DNA of 64,000 nucleotides from Amphibacillus cookii (GCF_016908375.1 NZ_JAFBDS010000010.1:98811-162810); one strand, 5' to 3'. Positions 35,537 through 45,839 are shown, counted from the first letter of the stretch. The notes: generated by a model not told the origin, from the letters alone. Program-made: numbers and translations.

Positions 35537-37306
35537 TTATTTATAGATCCCTTTGCTACTTAATATGGCATGCGTAATTTCAGCAGCTTTACTTCCATTC
35601 GCATGATCTTGATGTTGGATATTCGTTGCAAAGAAATACGTATCCGTTTCGGTTTCGAGGAATCCTATAAACCAACCGTTTACAGCTCGACCATTCACAA
35701 TCCCCGTACCGGTCTTTCCATAAAGCGTGCCTTCTTGATTTTCTTCTAACTTTATGGCCTCTTTAACTAATTGTACATTTTTTTCTTTAAAATGATATTC
35801 ATTCTTATAAAATGCTTGAAGGAGCTCTACCTGTTCAATAGGTGAAATCTTTAAAGACGATTCTAGCCAATACTCGTCTAACCGTCCCGAAAGATCTTTA
35901 TTACCATAATCGAACATTTCCAAATAATATTGAATACGATCTCTTTGCATTTGTCGATCTAACTTTTGAAAGTACCAAGTGACCGAGTAGCTCATTGCGG
36001 TTCTTAAGTCGTGATTAGCATGCCATTCATCATAATCATAATGTACGCCGTCCCACTCTAATAGTGAATCATCTCCTGTAATCACACCTAGCTCTAACGC
36101 CATTAACGCGGTGAATACTTTATAGGAGGAGTTAGGAGAGATCCTCATGACACTTTTTTCTCGGTTATAAATTTGATATTCATCGTTGCTCGCACTGTAT
36201 AATACAAAACTACCTTCATTCTCTCCAAAGTATCCACTCAAGTCTTCATATATCGCCCGCTGATCATCAAATAAATAGCGCTCACTAGAGGAAGCGGTTA
36301 CCGATAAAAGAGGGAATTGAGCGATTAAAAACAGCGTGATAACGATAAAAATAAACATACTTTGTAATTTTAATCGTTTCGATTCTTCAGTAAAAGAAGC
36401 TATATGGATCATCCGTCTTTTTATATGTTTTTCAGAACCTAATAATGGGGTTGCTAAATTTAAAATAGCGGATTCCTTATTCCTCTCCACAAATCGAATG
36501 ATCGTCTTCCCATACTTTTCAAAATCGCATCGATCTATTGAATGGAGCACTTCCGTGTCGCAAGCCATTTCCCGATCAAGACGCATCATTTTAAAGGCTT
36601 TCCATACAAGCGGATGAAACCAATAGACAATCTGGTATAGGACAAATAAACAATTCGCTTTAATGTGCTTGCTTTTATAATGGTGCAGTTCATGTAGCAA
36701 GACATAGTTTATTTCCTCATCAGATAAATAGGATGCCATATTCTTCGGCAGTAAAATATAGGTGTAAAACAAACCGAATGTCATTGGGGAACGTACACTC
36801 GAAGTTTCTAAAATCTTTGGGCGCTTCTTTATCCCAAGCTTCCGTATACAGTCGCTATATCGTTTTTTCACCTTTTCATTTTTTATTTCTATGGCAGCTG
36901 ATACAAGACGTTGTAACTTTACATAATGATACAATGCCAAAAAGAAGAAAAGCACCATACCTATAACCCAAATAATAATGAAAAATGATTGGACGAATGT
37001 ATGATCAAAACGGCTGACCGAAGTGCCAAAATCATTCACCCAATTTTCCGATTGATCCGCTAAAGGCCAACTATCCTGAGTCGAAGCATACTGCTTTCCT
37101 TCACTCTCATGAATAAAAGACAAGCTCGGGATCTCTATAAGGTGAACGGGTATAAACGGGAAGGTTAAAGCAAAAATAAGCAAAAACCATAAATGATAGC
37201 GCCATTTGGCTGATAATTGTTTATAAAAAAATTTCCTTAGTAGTAGGATCACCGTGATCGTTACCGTTGACAACACAAGAGAAAGTACTATATGTGGCAA
37301 TGTCAT
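35537..37306 (-). CDS. blaR1: Beta-lactam sensor-transducer BlaR1 (M56 metallopeptidase plus penicillin-binding sensor)
   Basis: 589-aa membrane protein: N-terminal TM helices, an M56 zinc peptidase domain with HELHH (near residue 205) facing the cytoplasm, a further TM near 320, and a C-terminal extracellular class-D-like sensor domain with the acylated Ser in SSYK, SVT (usually SVN) in YSVTWYFQ, and KTGTG. Beta-lactam acylation triggers the peptidase and loss of BlaI. The ATG at 37306 has GGAG 9 nt upstream; an ATG five codons earlier is possible. The Asn-to-Thr change in the second motif is unusual but may be tolerated. Confidence 0.92.
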   Translation of the reverse strand: MTLPHIVLSLVLSTVTITVILLLRKFFYKQLSAKWRYHLWFLLIFALTFPFIPVHLIEIPSLSFIHESEGKQYASTQDSWPLADQSENWVNDFGTSVSRFDHTFVQSFFIIIWVIGMVLFFFLALYHYVKLQRLVSAAIEIKNEKVKKRYSDCIRKLGIKKRPKILETSSVRSPMTFGLFYTYILLPKNMASYLSDEEINYVLLHELHHYKSKHIKANCLFVLYQIVYWFHPLVWKAFKMMRLDREMACDTEVLHSIDRCDFEKYGKTIIRFVERNKESAILNLATPLLGSEKHIKRRMIHIASFTEESKRLKLQSMFIFIVITLFLIAQFPLLSVTASSSERYLFDDQRAIYEDLSGYFGENEGSFVLYSASNDEYQIYNREKSVMRISPNSSYKVFTALMALELGVITGDDSLLEWDGVHYDYDEWHANHDLRTAMSYSVTWYFQKLDRQMQRDRIQYYLEMFDYGNKDLSGRLDEYWLESSLKISPIEQVELLQAFYKNEYHFKEKNVQLVKEAIKLEENQEGTLYGKTGTGIVNGRAVNGWFIGFLETETDTYFFATNIQHQDHANGSKAAEITHAILSSKGIYK

Positions 37307-37406
37307 TTTTATTATCTCCATTTTAATTCATTTTTCTTTCTCCTCTTATTACCTCACACTAAAACACTAAAATTCTAACATTTAAATTTAAAGTTGTAAA
37401 TTTCTG

Positions 37407-37452
37407 TTGACATTTCAGATTACACGCGTAATACTAGATTACAGGTGTAGTC
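37407..37452 (+). promoter_or_regulatory. Beta-lactamase promoter with two BlaI-type operators
   Basis: TTGACA (37407) and TAATAC (37429) form a sigma-A promoter with a 16-bp spacer. Two adjacent dyads overlap or follow it: GATTACACGCGTAATAC (37418-37434) and GATTACAGGTGTAGTC (37437-37452). Both have the TACA-TGTA/GTAA core typical of BlaI boxes. Confidence 0.82.
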
Positions 37453-37520
37453 TATGAATATATTGGCTCCGACCATTTTGTAAGACTCATCAAAACAAAT
37501 AAAGTCGAAAGGAGATTAAT

Positions 37521-38426
37521 ATGAAGATCACAAAATTAACATGCACCATTCTCTTAGGAACCTTTTTATTTTTAGGATGTTCGAGTGACAAGGAACAGGC
37601 CAGTTCTGATCAACCAGAATCTGAAAGACCTACTCCGACGGTAGAAGACACCTTTAGCCAATTAGAGGAAGAATACGATGCTCGGTTAGGCATTTATGCA
37701 TTAGACACGGGGACAGGTAAGACGGTTACATATCGTTCTGATGAACGTTTTATCTATGCATCTACCCATAAACCCCTGTCTGTTGGCGTCCTTCTTCAGC
37801 AAAAATCGATAGAGGATTTAGATGAACTCATCACCTATTCAAGTGAAGATTTAGTCAACTACAATCCGATAACAGAAAACCATATCGATTCAGGATTGAC
37901 ATTAAAAGAGCTTAGTGATGCCTCGATTCGCTACAGTGATAACACAGCTGCCAATTTAATTTTTCATGAAATCGGTGGACCGGAAGGCTTTAAAGAAGGA
38001 CTTCGAGCCATTGGAGATAATGTAACCGAACCTGAAAGAATAGAACCTGAATTAAATGATGTAGAACCTGGGGACATTCAAGATACGAGCACACCGGAAG
38101 CATTGGCAAAAAGCCTGCAACAATTCACTTTAGGAGATGCGCTACCAAACGATAAACAAGCGTTACTAATCGATTGGCTCAAGAGAAACACAACGGGTGA
38201 CGCTCTTATCCGTGCAGGCGTACCAGAAGGTTGGGAAGTTGGAGACAAAACGGGCTCTGGCTCTTATGGGACGCGCAACGACATCGGCATCATCTGGCCG
38301 CCAGACAGAGACCCGATTATCCTTTCCGTACTAACAAGTAAGGAAGAACGAGATGCAGAGCACGATGATGCCCTTATCGCAAGAGCCACAGAAGAAGTCA
38401 TTAACATTCTTTTTGAGACAGAGTAA
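37521..38426 (+). CDS. Class A beta-lactamase, lipoprotein type
   Basis: 301-aa serine beta-lactamase with all class A motifs: S81-T-H-K84, S139-D-N141, E175-P-E-L-N179 and K243-T-G245. It has a lipobox LFLGC (Cys 20), so it is membrane-anchored like the B. licheniformis and BlaZ-type lipoprotein enzymes. A 25-residue acidic linker follows. It is divergent from blaR1-blaI and controlled by BlaI boxes. The catalytic region gives no sign of loss of function. Substrate range cannot be judged. Confidence 0.96.
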   Translation: MKITKLTCTILLGTFLFLGCSSDKEQASSDQPESERPTPTVEDTFSQLEEEYDARLGIYALDTGTGKTVTYRSDERFIYASTHKPLSVGVLLQQKSIEDLDELITYSSEDLVNYNPITENHIDSGLTLKELSDASIRYSDNTAANLIFHEIGGPEGFKEGLRAIGDNVTEPERIEPELNDVEPGDIQDTSTPEALAKSLQQFTLGDALPNDKQALLIDWLKRNTTGDALIRAGVPEGWEVGDKTGSGSYGTRNDIGIIWPPDRDPIILSVLTSKEERDAEHDDALIARATEEVINILFETE

Positions 38427-38912
38427 ATGGCTCAAAACGAGTATACGGTGGTTATCAAACTGTAAGCTAACACAAAGGGGAGAATCGTTTGATTCAGTTC
38501 TCCCCTGATTTACTTCTTTGGTTCCTTCGAGCGAAGGTGGATCGTCGCTCGTTTCCTTAGGGCTGAGAAAGGGAGTGGCAGAAAATAACATGGTAAAGCT
38601 TAAAGCCTAAAATTTTTCTTGCTCAGATTTTTGAAATCAGATTACCGTGTTCTATCACTTACTCTGAATGAATGTCATGCTCAATATAACGAAAAATATT
38701 CGAAATTAATAAACGTTCGTCGTTAGAAACGAAGAATTAGAACGAAAGATGGCGACTCTTGTGGGAAGAAGCTCAGTCTGAAAATCCATTCTGACTGAGC
38801 TTTGCAAAGGGAGAATGAGTTAAAGGCGAGCCCCACGGAAAGCATCCATCTGTCGTGGAAGTGAGTCATAACGTTCGGAAATAGCGATACAATCCTGATC
38901 TATGACATCGAT
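38427..38912. other. Intergenic region with terminator
   Basis: A stem at 38771-38800 (GCTCAGTC...GACTGAGC) followed by TTTG is a terminator candidate. The block CCACGGAAAGCATCCATCTG (near 38833) resembles common Bacillaceae intergenic sequence. No gene is supported. Confidence 0.55.
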
Positions 38913-40764
38913 TTACTCTACCAATTTTTTAAAATATGCCTTACGTATAATAAAGAAGCTCAGCGTAAACAGCAGCAAAATAATGCCTACACCAACCGTC
39001 GTCATCTGGAAAAAGGCTGGTGAAAGTGTATCACGAATACTGAATAACACGGTAAATAATAACATCGCAGCCATTGTAAAAGGGACAAAAATCAGTATGG
39101 ATAATTCTCTTGTCACAACAGCACTAATTTCTTTCATAGATAGTCCGATTTTGCGAATGCCCAAATATTTTTCTTTTTCTTCCGCTAAAGAGGTCTGCAA
39201 GTAAAAATAAAGTATACTCATGGCTGCACTTAAAAAAATCAGACTCAGCATAAAACCAATAAAGAACATGATTCTCTTTACAAATAACTCGTCAACATAT
39301 AATGAAATTTTAGATGAGACATAACGCTCATCTGGTTCTGTCATGATTTGTGATTCTATTTTTTCTGCTACATCCCTTTTCTCTGTCCAATCCTTCAATT
39401 CATAGGCAAACACATGATATTCTGGATAATGGATTGCTTCATAAATCGCATCTGGTATAACATAATATACTGCCCGAAAGCCTGATACAAGAATCATTCG
39501 TTCTTCTAATCCTACGTACTGAAGAGGATCATCCACATAATCCTGAATGGCATCCGTATTTGGAATTATTCCCGCATTTCCTGCCACAACATAATATTCA
39601 TTATCGTTAAGTGTTAGCGCTTCGTGTGTACCAAGTGCATTGAAATTCGTATTCGACATGAAGCCAATCCTGCGGTCTTCGTCTGTTTTGAACGCAGATT
39701 GATATGCATCGAAATCTCCCTCTGTTTGCTCAAGGGTTGTCTCCATAAATTCAATATCTTGCTGTACTTTTTCTATAGGGTTATTTGGATGTGAAATATA
39801 TTGAAAGCTATACGGATAGACAGCTTCCGTATTTTCTTCGACATTATAATACGAACTGTACAAAACACTCGTCGTCACAAATATGGCAAGTAGTAAAATA
39901 CTGAGCAAATAAATGACATGAGCATGTGAATTACCTTTCGCTTGTAAATTCGATACAAATAACATATTGGTTTTTTTGTAATACGAGGCGCTTTTTTGCA
40001 ACCTCCGAATCGTAAACAAGATGCCTTGGGTTAATATAATATAAATCGTCATTAACAGACTGGTAAACAAAATCATCAAATAAACAATTCCTAAGCTTTC
40101 AACGACATCTGGGCTAACTTTGAGAGGTAGTAATAAAGCTGCACTCACTAAGATGGATAAAAGGAGCCTCCATGGCGTTGGACGTATTAATTTTTTCCTG
40201 TGTGACATCTGCTTTTAACAGTTGTACAGCTTCTTCTTTCTTGATAAATCGTGTCGTTATTTTGGATACAATGAAAAATAAAACACTAAATAAAATGACC
40301 GTCATGGCAATAGCTTGTACAGGTACATACATGCCAAAGCTATCTGCTTCTAAGACATTTTTAACGACCATTAAAAACAGAGGAGAAACAATTAATCCAA
40401 CAACAATTGCTGTTATAATTGCCGCAAAAGCAATCAGCATATTTTCCCGGAATACCATTTTCCGCACTTGCTTCGTTGAGGCTCCAGAAATGATAAAGAC
40501 GCCAAGGCTTTTGGTTTTCTTCTTTAGGAAAGCCAGCATCGAATAAATAATAAAAATAAAAGAAAAAATATAGACAATCATACTACATAAAATCATGGCT
40601 ATTCCAAGTGCGCTATTCGGATCGATGGCATCCATCATTGGATGAAATGCCGTAATCAAAAAAAAGAAAAAGACTAAAATAGAAAAGACGCTGCTCAGAA
40701 AATAGGAAATATACGTCCATTTATCCCGTAATATATTTTGAATGACAATATGATTAAAGCTCAT
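38913..40764 (-). pseudogene. BceB-type ABC permease, split by a frameshift
   Basis: Two frames together encode one about 620-aa BceB-like FtsX permease. The 5' frame (40764 to about 40190) has four TM helices and runs to KKEEAVQLLKADVTQEK. The 3' frame (about 40200 to 38913) continues RKKLIRPTPWRLLLSILVSA with the remaining six TM helices and the large extracellular loop (about 200 residues) typical for bacitracin/lantibiotic sensing. The change of frame is at an AGGAAAAAATT run (near 40190); removing one A restores a single frame. It is either a true mutation, phase variation at a homopolymer, or a read error. Confidence 0.82.
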
Positions 40765-41515
40765 GATATCCACCGCCCAAAAATGTCAGTGTATCTACAA
40801 TTTCTTGATAGAATTGCTGCTTGTGGTCACCCTTCTGTATTTCATTGTAGAGCATCCCGTCTTGCATAAAAATCACTCGCTCAGCAAAACTGGCAACATA
40901 CGGATCATGTGTGACCATTAATAAAGAGCTTTGAAACGTTTCATGAATGGATTGAAATAGTGTCATCACACTATTGGCTGCTTTAGAGTCCAGATTCCCA
41001 GTCGGCTCATCTGCTAATAATAGACTCGGCTGATGAATAACTGCTCGTGCAATGGCTACACGTTGCTTCTGTCCCCCTGAAATTTCAAAGGTTCTCTTCT
41101 TCATGATGTCTTCAATGCCTAAAAACGCAACGACTTCCGCTAAACGGGAGGTCATTTCCTTTGCCATCACTGCATCGAGTGTCAATGGTAATAAAATGTT
41201 TTCTTCTACGGTTAATGTATGAACCAAGTTAAAATCTTGAAAAACAAAACCCAATTCACTCCGTCGAAACTTTGCAAGATCTTCATCATTCAGTTCATAT
41301 GGATTTTTTTGGTTAATTGTAATAGAACCATTTGTTGGGCGGTCTATGGTTGATATGCAATTTAAAAATGTTGTCTTCCCACTTCCCGATGGGCCCATTA
41401 CAGAGACAAATTCATTACGTTTCAGTTGAAAATCAATGCCTTTTAATGCTTTATAGTTCACCTCTCCCACATACTCCTTATGAAGTTGTTGAACATTTAA
41501 AATTGTATCTGACAT
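40754..41515 (-). CDS. BceA-type peptide-antibiotic ABC transporter ATPase
   Basis: 253-aa ATPase: Walker A GPSGSGKTT, signature ISGGQKQR, Walker B LLADEPTGNLD, H-loop THD. With the BceB permease it would remove peptide antibiotics such as bacitracin or lantibiotics from their lipid targets. The ATG at 41515 follows GGAGTGG; upstream in-frame starts have no SD. The 3' end overlaps the permease start by about 11 bp. It is the only clearly intact gene of the module besides the kinase. Confidence 0.93.
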   Translation of the reverse strand: MSDTILNVQQLHKEYVGEVNYKALKGIDFQLKRNEFVSVMGPSGSGKTTFLNCISTIDRPTNGSITINQKNPYELNDEDLAKFRRSELGFVFQDFNLVHTLTVEENILLPLTLDAVMAKEMTSRLAEVVAFLGIEDIMKKRTFEISGGQKQRVAIARAVIHQPSLLLADEPTGNLDSKAANSVMTLFQSIHETFQSSLLMVTHDPYVASFAERVIFMQDGMLYNEIQKGDHKQQFYQEIVDTLTFLGGGYHEL

Positions 41516-41617
41516 ATATACCACTCCTGTTTTTTTCATGTTAACTTTAATATACTGAAGTCGTCCCTTCCTTAACATTTAATAACATGACGGCAAAGTG
41601 ACAATATTGACACATTT

Positions 41618-41647
41618 AAAACGGCTGCTTCAATCGGCAGCCGTTTT
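41618..41647 (-). terminator. Terminator overlapping the end of the BceS-type kinase gene
   Basis: AAAACGGCTGC / GCAGCCGTTTT, an 11-bp perfect stem, spans the stop codon at 41630. Confidence 0.88.
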
Positions 41648-42625
41648 CATACTTTTCGAAAGTTCAATGGTGAAAATGGTTTCTTGATCATGAGATGTTA
41701 ACTCAAACGGATGATCTAGCGTCATCAAAATTCTTTTGACTAAGTATAAACCTATACCTGTTGCTTCACTTCTTTTCCTTCCTTTTGAACCTGTATAGAA
41801 CAAATTGAATAAGCGATTGATCTCACTTTTTGGAATGGTTTCCCCTCTGTTATGAATCGATAACTGACCATCCGTGTAATAAATATGCACCGTAGAGTAC
41901 TTCTCACCATATTTAATCGCATTACTAAGCAGTTGGTAGACAACTACTTTCATCCACTTTCGGTCTGAATAAAGAATAACGTCTTCCGCTATTGTCACCT
42001 TGGGAAATAGTTCTTCCTCAATAAAGTAATCTTTTAAATCATTAATAACCTCTTGCACCATTTTCTTTAGTGGCATCGGTTCAATTTTCAAATCAGATAA
42101 TAATTGGGTAGAGCGGCTATAAGACAATAGCTGATTTAACGAAAAGTTTATTTTATCGCATTCGGCTTTTACTTTTTGCCATTCTCCCAACGATTTGACA
42201 TCGTTTATTTGATTCGATTGAACAAGCAACTGCATGACAGAAATCGGCGTCTTCATCTGATGCACCGCATGTGAAATAAGGAGCTGCTGTTCCTGTAAAA
42301 AATCTTGATGTGTGTCCTGTTCTTTTAAGAGCAAGGAAGAAAATTGCTTCAATTGATTGGCATATGCCTTTTCAATTGGAGCATGAGGACGATAGACAAG
42401 AAAACCAGCATGGCCCACATTTTCTTTCTTTAAATGTGTATACATTTTTTTACGACGAAGATAACGAATAACAAGCAAAATCATTAATAAAGTGGTGGCT
42501 AAAAAACTAAAATAGACATAATGATTTTCAAAACCATCTAATTGTTCAATGATAAAAGGCAAGCAGATAAACGTTATCAGATACAAAAGAATAAAGCTGA
42601 GATGATCCTTTATAAATAACTTCAT
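41630..42625 (-). CDS. BceS-type intramembrane-sensing histidine kinase
   Basis: 331 aa with two closely spaced TM helices (about 10-27 and 36-54) and almost no extracellular loop, the hallmark of intramembrane-sensing kinases that take their signal from a BceAB transporter. H-box HQMKTP (His 122), N-box LSNAIKYGEKY, and G-box ATGIGLYLVKRI are present. Overlaps the regulator gene by 4 bp. The partner regulator is truncated and the partner permease frameshifted, so it may be left without function. Confidence 0.93.
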   Translation of the reverse strand: MKLFIKDHLSFILLYLITFICLPFIIEQLDGFENHYVYFSFLATTLLMILLVIRYLRRKKMYTHLKKENVGHAGFLVYRPHAPIEKAYANQLKQFSSLLLKEQDTHQDFLQEQQLLISHAVHQMKTPISVMQLLVQSNQINDVKSLGEWQKVKAECDKINFSLNQLLSYSRSTQLLSDLKIEPMPLKKMVQEVINDLKDYFIEEELFPKVTIAEDVILYSDRKWMKVVVYQLLSNAIKYGEKYSTVHIYYTDGQLSIHNRGETIPKSEINRLFNLFYTGSKGRKRSEATGIGLYLVKRILMTLDHPFELTSHDQETIFTIELSKSMKTAAD

Positions 42626-43257
42626 TTGTCTCTATCCGTTAATTGGTATCCGATTCCCCGAATCGTTTTTAGTTCTAAGGAGGATTGGACATTTTCTAAT
42701 TTTTTTCGCAATCTTTTGATATTCACTGTAAGTGTATTTTCTTCTACAAATCCTTCTTCATCCCATATAGCAGAAAGCAGCTGCTGTCTTGTGACAACAT
42801 TCGGGGAAGCCTCAAAAAACATATGACAAAGCTGGAGCTCTTTTACCGTCAATACTTCTTCCTGTCTCGGGGTAGATAAACGTACTGTGTCCAAATTTAA
42901 GATCGTATTACCCTTTTGTAATAGTCGTCGTTCTGCGTTTTTTGCATACTCTCCATAGGTTCGTCGAATTTGCCCATTGATTTTTGCTAATACGACATCC
43001 ATTACGAAAGGCTTCGTGATAAAATCATCTGCACCATTTTCAATACCATATATCTGGTCGAGTTCGCTCATGCGAGCAGACAGAATCATAATGGGACATG
43101 TGGATATCTGCCTTATTTTTCTTGACCAGTAATAGCCATCAAAGTAAGGCAGATTTATATCCATAATAACTAAATGCGGTTCTGTTTCTTCAAAAACTGT
43201 ACCCACGTAACTCACTCTTACAAAACCCCCAACCTCACTCAATCCCTTCCCCCACAT
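42622..43257 (-). pseudogene. BceR-type response regulator with N-terminus replaced by the Tn7-like element
   Basis: Residues from about 21 on are a normal OmpR-type regulator: phospho-acceptor Asp in LVIMDINLP (residue 33 here), FITKPF, and a winged helix ending TIRGIGYQL. The first 20 residues (MWGKGLSEVGGFVRVSYVGT) are translated from the end of the transposon-like element beginning at 43198. The real N-terminal ~38 residues, including strand 1 and the conserved acidic pair that binds Mg2+, are missing. Phosphorylation should fail. The 5' part of the gene is not elsewhere in the window. Confidence 0.88.
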
Positions 43258-43698
43258 GCACTCATGCCCTTTTTCACCCCTAAATACTAACCTTTTAATT
43301 TAACTCAGTTTTACAAAGAAAAGCATCATTTCTTGTCGAAATGAATCGAAAATTAATCGGGAAAGAATCGAAAAATGGAACTCGGTTTTACAGAGTAGAT
43401 TGGAGAATTAAGAGTATAGATAGAAGAATCATAACGCTTTTTTCTTACTCTCTACCTCATATTTTTCCACGCACTAACGTTTTTTCTTTTACCATCAACC
43501 CTTGTCACGCTTAGTTTCTCAGTCTTTTCTTCAAACAAAAAAGAACCGAGAAGCTGTACAAATAGTACGTTCCCGATTCTTCTTGAAGTATTATCTAAAG
43601 CCGATATATAAATGGGTGTCGCTGCCCCTGCTTTGTAAAATTTACTTACATTTTGTAAAAAGAGTTACATTTTTGTAAGAGAGAGTTACAGGGGGACA
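43198..43698. mobile_element. Cargo-less Tn7-like element, left copy (501 bp)
   Basis: Ends are TGTACCCA on the left and, complemented, TGTCCCCC on the right. Three ~19-20-bp sites with consensus TGTAACTCNNTTTTACAAA lie at the left (43207, 43300, 43377) and three in opposite orientation at the right (43631, 43651, 43671). Such terminal arrays are what TnsB-type transposases bind. No gene lies inside; a hairpin is near the centre (about 43540-43578). The left end interrupts bceR; flanking bases are AAAAC and TAATA. A copy about 92% identical by eye is at 53102-53603. Confidence 0.85.
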
Positions 43699-43729
43699 TA
43701 ATAGAGTTAAGGGTACAGAAAAGTAAGGA

Positions 43730-44224
43730 TTAAATAAACTCCTCAATCCATGAAGGATTAGGAACAATAAAATGTGAAATTGATTTTAACTTCCTACCTT
43801 TATAAAGCGAATATGTCTTTATTTTTACTGGATCATAATGATTAATAATTACAGTAATCAATGAGTCCCTATACTCATATGGTGTGTAACTTGATAAACG
43901 TTTCATTGCAATTAAATCTCTATTACTTGGATTGAGATTATTAGACAAATGAGTATGCCAATCACCTAAAAAGTATAATTTATGCTTAGATAATTCATTA
44001 AGTCTATTACAAAACCTTGTTACATATTCACCATCGATTTCGATTGAATCAAATGACATTTTTGTATTTCCCCCTGGGTCAGAGGCATGAGTAATAATTA
44101 ATTGTTCATCTTGTTGATATCCAACAAGCGATCCACCTATCTCAGTGTTAAGTTCATGTTGACCAATAATCTTGTTTATATTAGATATACTGTTTTCTGT
44201 AAATAATACACTATTAATTTTCAT
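43730..44224 (-). CDS. cap3: CBASS Cap3: JAB/JAMM deconjugating metalloprotease
   Basis: 164-aa protein with a complete JAMM zinc motif: E28 in TEIGGSL, H90-T-H92, S100 and D103 (GDWHTHLSNNLNPSNRD). In type II CBASS, Cap3 cleaves the bond made by Cap2 between the CD-NTase C-terminus and its target, and so limits signalling. The ATG at 44224 overlaps the cap2 stop by 11 bp; an upstream in-frame start lies inside cap2. It is last in the operon, 31 bp from the end of the Tn7-like element. Confidence 0.93.
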   Translation of the reverse strand: MKINSVLFTENSISNINKIIGQHELNTEIGGSLVGYQQDEQLIITHASDPGGNTKMSFDSIEIDGEYVTRFCNRLNELSKHKLYFLGDWHTHLSNNLNPSNRDLIAMKRLSSYTPYEYRDSLITVIINHYDPVKIKTYSLYKGRKLKSISHFIVPNPSWIEEFI

Positions 44225-45839
44225 AACACACTTCACAATCCTCTAATGCAGGGTTACTTAGATACTCCACACTATAGTTTCGATTTCCTCTACGATCCCT
44301 CTCACTCCATAGAATATAGTGTTTTTTATCTAAATCTACTTCTAACAAAGTGTCCATAACAGCTTGCGACACTAATCCACCTGCAATATTAACACTTGAT
44401 ATTCCTCCTATAAATGTTGGCTGATCGCATCCAGGTGCAAACTGCATTTCCCCTACTGGTGAACTTGGTGGTTCTTGATGTCCGTGATTTCGATTCCAAC
44501 AGCCCCAACACCCTGATTGATTAGGTATATACTTGACAACCTCACAACTCCAAGCTCCATTTGAAACAGAGCTAACAATTAAGGGAATTTTATTTATAAC
44601 ACAAAATCTATTTAGAAAATGTGATACACTATGCTCCCCTGTAGTGTCTACGATTATATCAGAGTTTATCAAAACCTCATTAACCTTTTGATAGATTTTA
44701 GAATCTTTATTATTACCTACCGCTACTTCATATACATCTACGTTCGCCATCGGTGCTAACTCTCTAATACGGTTTCCAACCCCAATAACTTTAGGTAGCC
44801 CAAACCAATTTTGCTTTACTTGATGTCGTATTGCATTCGAGGGCTCATAGGTATCATAATCAAATAAATTAAATTTATTGATTCCTTCTTGTGCCAAAGA
44901 AGTTGAAACAATTGACCCCAGAGAACCTGATCCAACTATAGTTACTACCTTATCTCTTAATAAGGAGCCATAAGGAGTACGAATTTTATGATCATCTTCG
45001 CTTACCAAATAGCATTGTATCCATGTGGCGTTTCCTTGAAGAATTTTCAAAGCAATCCAGGCCATTCTTTTATTCCCTTTTTTACCCCATTCATCTTCAA
45101 AAACAAAGAATACAAATTGATTTTTACTTGGATTTATATGAACGTGATTCTCAATCAACCATGACTTAATATTGGCGGTAGTCAATGGTGGATGACTATT
45201 CACCTTGTAAATCTTAGATTTATATAAGGTGGAACCTTCGAACCAATCTTTGTAACCAGAATGAGCAATGTTATTCTCATTTTGTATGGCGATTGTTTTG
45301 AGCATACCCCTTTTTTGTCTGACAGAGTAATTTATTGCCACATCATTTACAATATCTAAGTCGGAAAGTGCCATATCTCCAAACGGCGGAGGGATTAATA
45401 TACCACCATCAGCATAATTGTATTGATTTACAATTGGTTCTGGAACAATATCCTGATAAATTCCAGATTCTTCGTTAATTGTTAATGGTGAATAATTGAC
45501 AATTAGTTCCTCAGCCTCTTGGAGAACTTCTCTTGCCGTAAAATCAGCTCTCCATCGTTCAGAGGAAAAGCCAAAGCAACATAAAGACTTAGTTAATTTC
45601 CTTTGATGGCTTACTAAAACCAATTTATCTTTAACATCACTAATTACCGTAGGGGGGAATGAAGGGTATCCGTTTGGATATATAATTCTCAACGGATACT
45701 CTTTTAAAACTGATGATTTTCCAATAAACTCGATAGTATTATTATGTTTATTTAGAAAGAAGCCTTTTGATTCGAGGAAACGTTTCTCCCTCTCAAAAAC
45801 TTCTGGCATCTCTTCATACCATAATCGCTCTTCACCCAT
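44214..45839 (-). CDS. cap2: CBASS Cap2: E2-E1 ubiquitin-transfer-like fusion
   Basis: 541 aa in family order. An E2-like domain (about 1-115) has YPNGYPSFPPTV and candidate active Cys 87/88 in SLCCFGF. A linker follows, then an E1/ThiF adenylation domain (about 290-541) with ATP loop G303-S-G-S-L-G308, FDYDTYEPSNAIRHQ, candidate catalytic Cys 471 in PGCDQPTF, and a zinc tetrad from CWGC (444-447) and CEVC (535-538). Cap2 conjugates the CD-NTase C-terminus to cellular targets and primes it for second-messenger synthesis. Overlaps the CD-NTase gene by 8 bp and cap3 by 11 bp. Confidence 0.95.
   Translation of the reverse strand: MGEERLWYEEMPEVFEREKRFLESKGFFLNKHNNTIEFIGKSSVLKEYPLRIIYPNGYPSFPPTVISDVKDKLVLVSHQRKLTKSLCCFGFSSERWRADFTAREVLQEAEELIVNYSPLTINEESGIYQDIVPEPIVNQYNYADGGILIPPPFGDMALSDLDIVNDVAINYSVRQKRGMLKTIAIQNENNIAHSGYKDWFEGSTLYKSKIYKVNSHPPLTTANIKSWLIENHVHINPSKNQFVFFVFEDEWGKKGNKRMAWIALKILQGNATWIQCYLVSEDDHKIRTPYGSLLRDKVVTIVGSGSLGSIVSTSLAQEGINKFNLFDYDTYEPSNAIRHQVKQNWFGLPKVIGVGNRIRELAPMANVDVYEVAVGNNKDSKIYQKVNEVLINSDIIVDTTGEHSVSHFLNRFCVINKIPLIVSSVSNGAWSCEVVKYIPNQSGCWGCWNRNHGHQEPPSSPVGEMQFAPGCDQPTFIGGISSVNIAGGLVSQAVMDTLLEVDLDKKHYILWSERDRRGNRNYSVEYLSNPALEDCEVCYEN

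Noticed and set aside
38331..38591. Minus-strand frame over the beta-lactamase end
   Set aside because: Overlaps a certain gene, no SD and no recognisable protein.
43198..43257. Intact BceR-type regulator with a novel N-terminus
   Set aside because: The N-terminal 20 codons are found again in the second element copy, so they belong to the mobile element.
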